A stretch of 17,347 nucleotides of DNA from Trachelipus rathkii. Lineage: Eukaryota; Arthropoda; Malacostraca; Isopoda; Trachelipodidae. The notes below the pieces were generated by a model, which did no database searches, was not told the DNA's origin, and saw only the letters and a list, made by a program, of their open reading frames with translations. Both the position numbers and the translations under genes were made by a program. Location: positions 1-17,347 of the forward strand of contig JABUQX010021176.1 of NCBI GenBank assembly GCA_015478945.1. Reading direction: 5' to 3'. The number at the start of each line of letters is the position of its first letter. Position 1 is the stretch's first letter. Below are positions 10,907 to 17,019 of the stretch, piece by piece.

Positions 10907-11961
10907 ATAAGGTACTTAGATGTTGACTTATTTTCACCACTGGATCTAAAAAAATTTCTCGCTAAGTACCCCAAGAGTTGCTATATCATCATCCCGTACC
11001 CAATTTTTTACAGGTTGCCATCCATCACTGGCAGAGCCCTTTTCGAGGAAAAAAGCTGAATATAAAACGAAAGAAACACCATCCAATCCCAAGATTGACG
11101 AAAATCTCTCAGGTAGGGACAGATCCTAGATTAAAGAGAGGAAGATTAAATTCCGCAGGAATAGCAAATGATACAGGGAAATTTCACAAAAGAGAGGTGG
11201 TGGAAAAAAAAGAAGCATCATAATGAGCAACCCCGGATTTTCCAATTTTTACACAAAATCATACGAAAGTAAGGCATTCCTTGTGCTTCAAGGGCTATGC
11301 GATGATAGTGAACGCGTAAGTTCAATCCCTCGAGCACCTCCTTTTGTTGTACCTATAGAAAAGAGATAAGAGAGATCCTGCCAAAATCACGTCGACAAGA
11401 TAGAGGGACAAGGGAGTTTGAAAGTATGAAATAATTTATTAGTCTCTTAGCCTTAGATTGAACTTAATCCAATATGAAAGAACAATACTCCATACAATGG
11501 TGAATATAAATGCAGCAACTTCCGATATCTAATCAAAACTCCCAGCTTTTTTGAAGTCCCCTTAGCAATCGTTGTGATTAGAAGTTTTGAAGATAATTTG
11601 AGTTTTATGTTTAGACCAAGTAGATTTGTGTTATTCACTGGTTAGAGGGTAGAGCCGCAGAACGAGGTAGGAAAGTTGGGATTTGTTCTTAAGATGGGGA
11701 TATATAGCTTAGTTTTTAGGAGTTGAATTTTACAAGGTTCAGACAATCCCGCCAGGAAATCCCATCCAAATAGACAAAAAATATAATAGAATAGGAAAGG
11801 TGAAATCGAGAAGCAACTATTTATGCAGAGCGAACAAATTTGAAATGAGTGGAGGAATGGAAAGAAGTCACGAATTGTCCATCAGGAATGAACATACTCC
11901 CCGGTCATTGCCACAGAGGTACAAGTTCAAGTTGAAGCTGAACATCATAGTTGACTGCTGA
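10907..11961 (+). pseudogene. Unidentified decayed coding-like region
   Basis: Overlapping open stretches follow each other on the plus strand in different frames. They are 10907-11057, 10966-11223 (85 codons, no ATG start), 11223-11369 (ATG start, 48 codons, its ATG overlapping the previous stop as TAATG), 11478-11642 (55 codons) and 11713-11961 (82 codons, no start codon). The frame of the third and fourth also reads coherently from 10965, with seven stops in about 226 codons up to 11642. Readable pieces include YKCSNFRYLIKTPSFFEVPL near 11507 and PPGNPIQIDKKYNRIGKVKS near 11749. The composition is balanced (Pro, Gly, Cys, Trp present), unlike low-complexity DNA. I recognise no family. It lies 0.5 kb upstream of the possible retroelement LTR on the same strand and may belong to another decayed element or a host gene. 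A minus-strand open frame at 11453-11638 is read as the shadow. Confidence 0.4.
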
Positions 11962-12266
11962 GTAATATCGATATTTTGATAACCCGGATAAAATATTATC
12001 GATTATTATATCACTATATTATAATATTCATTATTATATTTGATATCTGCATTTTTTGAAGAGATTGAAACTTTATTGAATTTTTGTTATAACAATTATC
12101 GGCCTTCTATAAAAATATATCAAGTAATATTATTATTTATAAATAATCTGTAACCCAGCCTTTAACGGTTTGACAATTAAAGTTTGCAGTTTACATAGTA
12201 ATTATAATAGTTATACTTTATAGAGTGAATTATAGAGGAATGGAATTGATTCATAATGAACTGTAT

Positions 12267-12295
12267 ATCAGATGTATCTATACAATACATCTGAT
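12267..12295. repeat. Perfect 11-bp inverted repeat
   Basis: ATCAGATGTAT at 12267-12277 is exactly complementary to ATACATCTGAT at 12285-12295, with a 7-base loop. This is longer and less AT-only than the background palindromes. It could be the core of a small inverted-repeat transposon remnant or a binding site. Confidence 0.75.
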
Positions 12296-12403
12296 TAAAC
12301 TACTACATTTAATCTACTTTATACTTATATACTATATAACAGGTATATAGAAATATATAATATAACGGTTTATAACTATATAGTTATTTAACTAGAGTTT
12401 GTG

Positions 12404-12451
12404 TTCGTAGATGCGACTTATGTCATGGAGATTACCCTGCATCTCCACGAA
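12404..12451. repeat. Two competing hairpins
   Basis: TTCGT plus AGATGC (12404-12414) can pair with GCATCT and ACGAA (12439-12444, 12447-12451), leaving a CC bulge. An inner 7-bp stem pairs TGGAGAT (12426-12432) with ATCTCCA (12441-12447). Both use the same right arm, so only one can form at a time. Confidence 0.65.
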
Positions 12452-12594
12452 TAGATTTATAGTAGCTACATATATATCATATGTCACACTCTAACATCCA
12501 AAAAACGTACACCGCTTAACACTAAAACCACCTTGTAACACTGCTCAAAAAATGGTTTTCTTCTCTGTCTGTCAAATTTTAAATATAATGTGTG

Positions 12595-12600
12595 TATAAA
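12595..12600 (+). promoter_or_regulatory. TATA-box candidate in possible LTR
   Basis: TATAAA lies about 113 bases inside the proposed LTR start and upstream of gag in the same orientation. In AT-rich DNA this word is common, so support comes only from its position. Confidence 0.25.
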
Positions 12601-12945
12601 GAAAAAATTCTAACGACTCTTTTGTAGTGGCACTTTCAAAATGTTGTAAGAGTGAGTCACGGGAGTTTGACGCTCAAAGGGGGTCTGAAATAAGAGATTT
12701 TTAAGGAGAAGATGGGAGTTAGCAATCTTACATTAAAGAAAGAGAGATGTGTTAGAAAAAATCGGCATTGTTAAAGAGCCGGAGATTATATTAAATTTGA
12801 ATATGTATTGCATAAATTTAGAAATATTGTTATAAGGTGTGAAGGGAGTGTTTAATTAATTTAAACCCTAAATTAAATAAGAAAGGGTTTTAAGGTCACA
12901 TTATATGATAATAGACTCATTATTAATGAACTTAACCAGACTCTT

Positions 12946-12967
12946 ATGTTAAGGAATTGCTTAACAT
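12946..12967. repeat. Perfect 8-bp inverted repeat, 6-base loop
   Basis: ATGTTAAG at 12946-12953 is exactly complementary to CTTAACAT at 12960-12967. It lies in the possible LTR, between the TATA and AATAAA candidates. Confidence 0.7.
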
Positions 12968-13029
12968 GTACTATTAATTATTTTGAAAATTGATATCACT
13001 TAATTCCATTTAATTGATTAATCTTAGAT

Positions 13030-13035
13030 AATAAA
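13030..13035 (+). promoter_or_regulatory. Polyadenylation-signal candidate in possible LTR
   Basis: AATAAA lies about 55 bases before the proposed LTR end, where an LTR polyadenylation signal is expected. The word is common in AT-rich DNA. Confidence 0.25.
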
Positions 13036-13095
13036 GATAAGAAGTAAATACTCTTTTTACATCTGTACCTAACTAGTCAAGTTTAGTACAAGAAA

Positions 13096-13121
13096 TGGTG
13101 CCTTTCCAGAGTGACTCGAAC
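13096..13121 (+). promoter_or_regulatory. Possible tRNA primer-binding site
   Basis: The stretch starts TGGTGCC, which is complementary to a tRNA 3' end ...GGCACCA. Its distal end, GACTCGAAC, is complementary to the T-loop word GTTCGAGTC. The distance between the two is about two bases longer than in a standard tRNA, so the fit is imperfect. It lies five bases after the proposed LTR end and about 300 bases before gag, as expected. The identity of the tRNA is not decided. Confidence 0.35.
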
Positions 13122-13187
13122 AAACAACATCTAATATACAAACGTGAAGTGAAAACAAACACAAGATCATAATAAACAAAAATTTTA

Positions 13188-13397
13188 AACAGTGAAGAAA
13201 AAAAGTGCCGGTCAAAATACACACACACACAAAAAAAAACAGTTCAAATTCCCCCCCCAAAAAAGGCAGTGAAATAAGAAATCCTGTCGCAATAGGCATA
13301 AAACTTTCCCCTAAACAAAGCAAAAAAAAAAAAAAAAAAAAAAAAAACCCCGCTAAAAATGCCGTCAAAATAGGAAGTCACCCAAAGTTCAAACTAA
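13188..13397 (+). repeat. Repetitive A-rich leader before gag
   Basis: Imperfect repeats spaced about 75 bases apart: CAGTGAA words near 13190 and 13267, and TGCCGGTCAAAATA at 13206-13219 resembling TGCCGTCAAAATA at 13360-13372. A CA microsatellite (about 13219-13230), a C8 run (about 13251-13258) and A26 (13322-13347) lie between them. The open minus-strand frame across this stretch (13069-13368) is only the complement of the A runs. Confidence 0.55.
13322..13347 (+). repeat. A26 homopolymer
   Basis: Twenty-six consecutive A bases, flanked by GC and CCCC. It lies in the gag leader, about 60 bases before the open gag frame. Its exact length is the kind of feature that sequencing often gets wrong. 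Confidence 0.85.
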
Positions 13398-14546
13398 GAG
13401 GACAACTTGGCTATTGTGACTCGGTCTCAATCATCTAGACCCCATCACACTCCCCCCCCCAGAAGTCCCCCGACCGAAGGGGTAAATGAAGAAGGTGACT
13501 CGTCACAATACGAGACGGAATCTGAAAGCGAGACCCAAGAAGAGCATGAAGCAGCAAAACTGGTGAGAATTCACCTTTTCCCCACCCTCTTGGGGAGAAA
13601 AGAAAGAAAGAAGAGTCTCCCCCTCAATGCCATCCCCCACTTCAACGAATTTGATGCCCTTGAATGGATTCGACAAACAACCATGATCTTTAACCTTAAT
13701 GAAATTACGGAATCCGAAGAGAGAGAGTCAGGCTATTGGCGTCAACAATTACCAGCAAAATTACAAATTCCGTTGAATTAATGTTTAACAAATCACTAAA
13801 TTATAAAATTAATAGAGAAACTCTATGCGCCATCACTGAGGACACAGATAGAAGAAGTCTTCCAATCTGGAATGAGAGAGGGAGAGCTTCCATCCGACTA
13901 TGTTATTAGAATAAAGGAAATGCTCGGACTATCTAGCTTTGACTCAGTAACGGATAAAGACGCTAAACTTATTAGAGAACTCTTTCTATTACTATTGCCT
14001 CAGCAATTACAGATCTCCCTCATGACAACAGAAAAGAACCATGATTTTGATGAATTAGTGGAAATCGCCGACGATATTGTTAATAAGTTTTTCCTCCAAA
14101 ACGGTGTTTACCAACCCCCCAGGGGGGGGAGAACCGAATGGCAACCTGTAAACGCCGTCCGATCAGCAGAGGAGAAGGCCACAAGGCCTAACAGAGAGTC
14201 CTCCGCTCAAGAGAGAGAAATAAGTCGGCTAATAATATCTCATGAGAAGTCGGCTGAAGAAATGAGGTCACTCGCCAAGAGTGTGATAGAACTCGCAAAG
14301 ACGCTGTGTCAGAATTCAAAAAATTCCCCCACCCCCAACAATGATCAGGATTCAAGAGGAAGGAACTTCAACCGATCAACATATGACAACGTTGCAGCTG
14401 GGCCAAGCACCGAGGGGCTTTGTTGGTTCCATAGACGATTCTTGCATAAATTATTTAGATGTGAAGGCCGATATTATGCAATGTACACCTTAATCTCACA
14501 ACCCCCGGCGACTCCCCCACCCCCACAACGAATTCCAAACATTTAA
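13398..14546 (+). pseudogene. gag: Gag polyprotein of Ty3/Gypsy-type element (interrupted)
   Basis: Gag would form the retrotransposon particle and bind its RNA. One frame runs from 13398 to the TAA at 14544-14546, broken by TAA at 13779 and 13797. No ATG opens it: the frame starts after a TAA (13395-13397), and an in-frame ATG at 13359 is cut off by TAG at 13371. The first 75 or so residues are Ser/Pro/Glu-rich. A capsid-like part follows (PHFNEFDALEWIRQ near 13640; LIEKLYAPSLRTQIEEVF from 13809; RELFLLLLPQQLQISL near 13974). A Lys/Glu/Ser-rich linker leads to the finger CWFHRRF...RC at 14421-14462. Animal Ty3/Gypsy Gags usually have CX2HX9CX3C; here the last Cys position (14472-14474) encodes Tyr. 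Beyond the finger the frame degenerates. The family call is firm; the two stops show a dead or sequence-error copy. Confidence 0.85.
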
Positions 14547-15059
14547 AGCCAGGGAAATGGAGGGGCTGGCCCATGAGGCGATTCCCGGGCCAAAGAGGGG
14601 GGATAAATATGTAGGGGAATAATGATGCTTCTGTAAGTAGAACTTGTTCGCGCTGCAATTTTTATGTGAATAGATCAAATTTTGGGAGGGGAAATATTAA
14701 TTTATTTAGAGGTAATCTTAGTAAGAAATGGGTTTTACAATAGTCATATAATAATAATCATAATAATTTATAATAGAGAAGACATTATATAATGATAAAT
14801 CATAATAACGGTAGAATTATAGTTATAATTGTAATAATGGAAATTATAGTAGCTATGATAAGGACAATTTTTTATAATAATAATCACCATGGTAATGCAA
14901 ATATTAATTATAACAATAATAATTATAATAATAATGCACAGGGTTGGTTGTAATAGTTACTATAATAGATATAAATGTTAATATATATTAATAGATATAA
15001 GTGGGATAGGAATATTGCTTGTAAAAATTATCAGAGACAACAGGAGGGGATTCCTAGTG
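14547..15059 (+). pseudogene. Broken Asn/Tyr-rich tail of Gag or Gag-Pol linker
   Basis: After the gag stop, reading continues in pieces. One frame from about 14530 gives a basic segment with CSRCNFYVNR near 14650. Then Asn/Tyr-rich strings appear in shifting frames: SYNNNHNN near 14743, YSYNCNNGNYSSYDKDNF at about 14820-14873, HHGNANINYNNNNYNNN at 14885-14935 up to a TAA at 14951, NSYYNRYKC from 14952, and a last part with ACKNYQRQQEGIPSESP near 15017-15067. The AAT/TAT codon run explains the repetitive look of the DNA. Low-complexity linkers are common in retrotransposon polyproteins, but the function of this one is unknown. Each shift breaks translation. Confidence 0.55.
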
Positions 15060-15437
15060 AGTCACCCTCATCCCCCACAGGAGTCCCACTTTTTCACTGA
15101 GTCGGTGGGGTAAGTCCTCTTCAACGTGTTAATTGTAACCTCATGCATGATGAGATTAATAGCGCATAATAACAATTAATAATATGATGTGTAGAGGTAG
15201 AAATGATAGCCATAGTGATGGCAATAACGCGTTTTTGTAAATTCTTATAATTATAATTGAAAATAATACACTGTACTCTTGAAGCAGCGGTCGTACAATC
15301 TGATGTGTCGCCGTCTCCCCCAACGGAGTCCCGCTCCCCCCTCCAGTCATGGGGAGGAGCGGAGTAGAAGCGATTCAGACTCGTGACTCGCTGTTTATTT
15401 ATATAGAATAATGATAAAATGATCTTGTTAATATATA
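15060..15437 (+). other. GC-rich hairpin-forming part of the gag-pol junction
   Basis: Two similar segments, at about 15070-15110 and 15312-15360, share the words CCCCCAACGGAGTCCC / CCCCCACAGGAGTCCC and a following T/C run then a G run. Each can fold: CCCCAC (15073-15078) with GTGGGG (15105-15110), and CGCTCC plus CCCC (15332-15341) with GGGG plus GGAGCG (15351-15361). Translation gives similar SPTGVPL and SPNGVPL pieces in broken frames. Between them is another Asn/Arg/Gly-rich fragment near 15165-15240. This looks like an ancient partial duplication in the linker. Confidence 0.4.
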
Positions 15438-15456
15438 AAGGGGATGAAACCCCCTT
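15438..15456. repeat. 6-bp GC-rich hairpin
   Basis: AAGGGG (15438-15443) pairs with CCCCTT (15451-15456) over a 7-base loop. It is 28 bases upstream of the stronger hairpin at 15484-15507. Confidence 0.6.
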
Positions 15457-15483
15457 CTTGAAAGTGAATTGTATTAGTTAGGG

Positions 15484-15507
15484 CTGAAGGAGGTTTTCCT
15501 CCTTCAG
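15484..15507. repeat. Perfect 10-bp hairpin with TTTT loop
   Basis: CTGAAGGAGG at 15484-15493 is exactly complementary to CCTCCTTCAG at 15498-15507 with loop TTTT. It lies 67 bases before the protease frame opens. A stem there could act on gag-pol translation in a working parent element, but no clear slippery heptamer was found directly upstream. Confidence 0.8.
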
Positions 15508-15573
15508 ATGCAGTTTGTTGTATACTAAAATATCCAGATACCTCTGTGAACTCATCTAGTAATACTGGGTTGA

Positions 15574-15759
15574 GTATCTGGCAACTCGACTGGAGTTGTT
15601 GCAACATTAAAGGATGAAATTTCAGACAAATTGTTTATATATACTGACAGACTTAATAATGAGGCTTATTTGTTAGACTGTGGAAGTTGCCTCAACCTTA
15701 TGAGTGCTTCTGAATTAGATAAGGAGGTGGCCCCGATTGGCAGTGCCAGGGCCGTATAA
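15574..15759 (+). pseudogene. pol: Retrotransposon aspartic protease fragment, altered active site
   Basis: This is a 61-codon frame, opened by a TGA at 15571-15573 and closed by TAA at 15757-15759. The protease would cut Gag-Pol. It reads KLFIYTDRLNNEAYLLDCGS, followed by CLNLMSASEL. This matches the usual start of such proteases, where a short strand (LFI.D) precedes the D-T/S-G-A/S active-site loop and a hydrophobic strand ending in P.S. Here the loop is D-C-G-S (15676-15687), so the Thr/Ser that supports the catalytic Asp is Cys; the Asp itself is kept. The downstream half of the protease is in another frame (see 15806-16033). The identification rests on the motif and on its place between Gag and RT. 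Confidence 0.7.
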
Positions 15760-15805
15760 TGAGGTGCTCGAAAGTAATTTATAATAAGGTAATTAAAATT
15801 GAACC

Positions 15806-16033
15806 TTGGGATTAGACAAAGACTTTACGAACGTGTCATCACTACGCTGCAACATTAATTTAACGTCCTTGGCAATGCCTTTTGCCTCAAAAAAACACGG
15901 GTTCACTATTGACTTTAAATGCCATTATTTATTAGATCCGAGTACGAAACGTAGTATTTCTCTCAGTAATGAAGCTTTTGACTTTTCTAAGCATGTTCGA
16001 AATTCTATCTTTCCCTCTAACCGGTTTCTTTAA
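15806..16033 (+). pseudogene. pol: Protease C-terminal part and linker
   Basis: A 75-codon open frame starting at a TTG, with no ATG start. The segment LGLDKDFT, then about 22 residues later ASKKHGFTIDFKCHYLLDP, corresponds to the stretch after the protease active site in Ty3/Gypsy Pol, where a pattern like 'ILG.DFL..HGL.VDL....L.D' is usual. The expected ILG appears as SLA and DFL as FAS, so it has drifted. Upstream, 15760-15805 carries several stops, and a frame change separates it from the protease fragment. It ends at TAA 16031-16033, directly followed by the next piece in a different frame. Confidence 0.6.
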
Positions 16034-16035
16034 AT

Positions 16036-16152
16036 ATACCGCTTTGCAAATATGAATTAATTAACGATTTAATTAGGAAATACCAAGTCTTGTTCCTAAA
16101 CCCCTATGAAGCACCTAATTTAAATTTAAAGAAAATGTTAACAGCTCGCTAG
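16036..16152 (+). pseudogene. pol: Linker before reverse transcriptase
   Basis: A 38-codon frame ending in TAG at 16150-16152. It reads ELINDLIRKYQVLFLNPYEA around 16054-16113, matching the usual 'L...Y..LF..' segment that precedes the RT of Ty3/Gypsy elements. It stops at the exact place where the tandem duplication begins (16142). Confidence 0.6.
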
Positions 16153-16547
16153 ATGGCGCTTTATATGTACAAGGTAACAGGAAGAAGAGAGGAGTAGCTT
16201 ATTTTGACAGCTGTGTGAGAACGACTTTGTTGCTCACTCACAACTCGATCAGTGATGCGGGAGGGGAGGGGGATGGGGAGGGGAGTGGGGGGGGGGGGGG
16301 GGGGGGGGGGGAGGGAAGGGATTGTACTATTGGGAGGGGGGGGTGAAGATTGCACTGTTGATGAGGGGGGGGGAGGGGAGAGAGAAGAGTATCCCTTAAA
16401 AGAGGAGATTTTATGCGAATTGGCGGAGAATTATCCGTATCATATTGAAGTTAATGGCGCGCCGATACAATTGAGGAGTAGAAGCATAGCCCCACATCTT
16501 TTTGGGGGAGCCAAGGAGGAAATTAATAAGTTGCTAGAGTCAGGGGT
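16142..16547 (+). repeat. Tandem duplication, copy A (about 406 bp)
   Basis: The unit starts CAGCTCGCTAGATGGCG and runs through CACTCACAACTCGAT (16235-16249), a G-rich tract with G25 (16287-16311), CCCTTAAAAGAGGAG (from 16393) and the RT start, up to GAGTCAGGGGT. Copy B follows directly. The offset between the copies falls from 406 to 401 to 361 to 358 along the unit, so most length difference lies in the G-rich tract. Confidence 0.85.
16287..16311 (+). repeat. G25 homopolymer in a purine tract
   Basis: Twenty-five consecutive G bases within an almost all-purine stretch (about 16257-16320), with further G7-G9 runs near 16337-16372. It has strong G-quadruplex potential, and the length call is easily wrong in sequencing. 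In frame it encodes a Gly-rich string that is not part of known RT. Confidence 0.85.
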
Positions 16548-16665
16548 CAGCTCCCTAGATGGCGCTTTATATGACAAAGGTCAGAAAAGAAGAAGCGGGC
16601 TTATTTTGAACAGCTGTGAGAACGACTTTGTTGCTCACTCACAACTCGATAGGAACGAACTATAG
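16385..16665 (+). pseudogene. pol: Reverse transcriptase N-terminus, copy A
   Basis: The frame reads CELAENY and then YHIEVNGAPIQLRSRSIAP (16438-16494), then GGAKEEINKLLESGV. This fits the start of Ty3/Gypsy RT, where 'HHI.T.G.P...R.R...P.....K.EI..LL..GI' leads into the fingers. The same frame extends upstream through the Gly-rich tract to 16252. After ESGV the duplication takes over and the frame continues with an unrelated string until TAG at 16663-16665, so this copy is not joined to the RT core. Confidence 0.7.
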
Positions 16666-16905
16666 GGGAGGGGGGGGGAGGTAAGGTTTGTACTATTGGG
16701 GGGGGGGATGGAGATTGGCACGGTGGAGGGGGGGAGGGGAGAGAGAAGAGTGTCCCTTAAAAGAGGAGATTTTATGCGAATTGGCGGGTAATTATCCGTA
16801 TCATATTGAAGTTAATGGCGCGCCGATACAATTGAGGAGTGAAGCATAGGCCCCCACATCTTTTGGGGGCCAGGAGGAAATTAATAAGTTGCTAGAGTCG
16901 GGGTC
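16548..16905 (+). repeat. Tandem duplication, copy B (about 358 bp)
   Basis: It starts CAGCTCCCTAGATGGCG and repeats copy A in order: ACTCACAACTCGAT by 16650, a shorter G-rich tract (about 16665-16740), CCCTTAAAAGAGGAG (from 16754), the AATGGCGCGCCGATAC word and GCTAGAGTC. Similarity stops at about 16905, where the sequence joins the rest of RT. Confidence 0.85.
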
Positions 16906-17019
16906 TTTCGCGGGAAAAGCGATTGGGTTTTCGGCTAGTTTCTTTGCCAATCGATGGCAGAATTCGTTTGGTGGTGGATCTGCGACTGCTAAATAAAAGA
17001 TCTACCTCTGACAATTTTA
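16769..17019 (+). pseudogene. pol: Reverse transcriptase N-terminus, copy B
   Basis: This is the same motif as copy A in another frame: ILCELAGNYPYHIEVNGAPI, then RSEA and a TAG at 16847-16849, then EEINKLLESG. Small deletions around 16840-16870 shift or stop it. It is the copy physically joined to the RT core, but the core is in another frame (from about 16923). After ESG the frame passes into a string without family motifs and closes within the RT core sequence. Copy B is shorter in the G-rich part and has lost the intact frame that copy A keeps. Confidence 0.65.

Larger units (their letters stand above)
11962..12481. other. AT-rich spacer with clustered inverted repeats
   Basis: No coding frame was seen. 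The stretch holds a 12-bp palindrome (11964-11975, AATATCGATATT), a 16-bp AT palindrome (12132-12147), the 11-bp inverted repeat at 12267-12295 and the paired hairpins at 12404-12451. Confidence 0.55.
12482..13090 (+). repeat. Possible 5' LTR
   Basis: This is the segment between the decayed gene and the gag leader. It starts TGTCACACT and ends GTACA, just before a TGG primer-site candidate. Inside it are TATAAA (12595-12600), a TGAGTCA motif (12653-12659), a 7-bp inverted repeat (12863-12869 with 12884-12890), an 8-bp hairpin (12946-12953 with 12960-12967) and AATAAA (13030-13035). A length near 600 bp is ordinary for such LTRs. No second copy is in the window, so neither end can be verified. 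Confidence 0.3.

Noticed and set aside
12861..12890. Telomere-like AAACCCTAAA word
   Set aside because: It occurs once, not as an array, and is one arm of a local inverted repeat.
13096..13170. Possible minus-strand tRNA gene (GTTCGAGTC and GGCACCA words)
   Set aside because: No matching 5' acceptor strand, A box or anticodon arm is found at the right distance. A primer-binding site explains the words better.
13069..13368. Minus-strand 99-codon open frame with a long Phe run
   Set aside because: It is the complement of the A26 and other A runs in the gag leader.
13359..14546. Alternative genetic code with TAA/TAG read as sense, suggested by gag stops
   Set aside because: The residues around these stops give no conserved replacement, and elsewhere in the element TGA, TAA and TAG all occur along with frameshifts. 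Plain decay is enough.
16373..16393. Polypurine tract followed by TGT (in copy B near 16733-16753), as at the edge of a 3' LTR
   Set aside because: Reverse transcriptase sequence follows directly, so this is internal to pol and not an LTR border.
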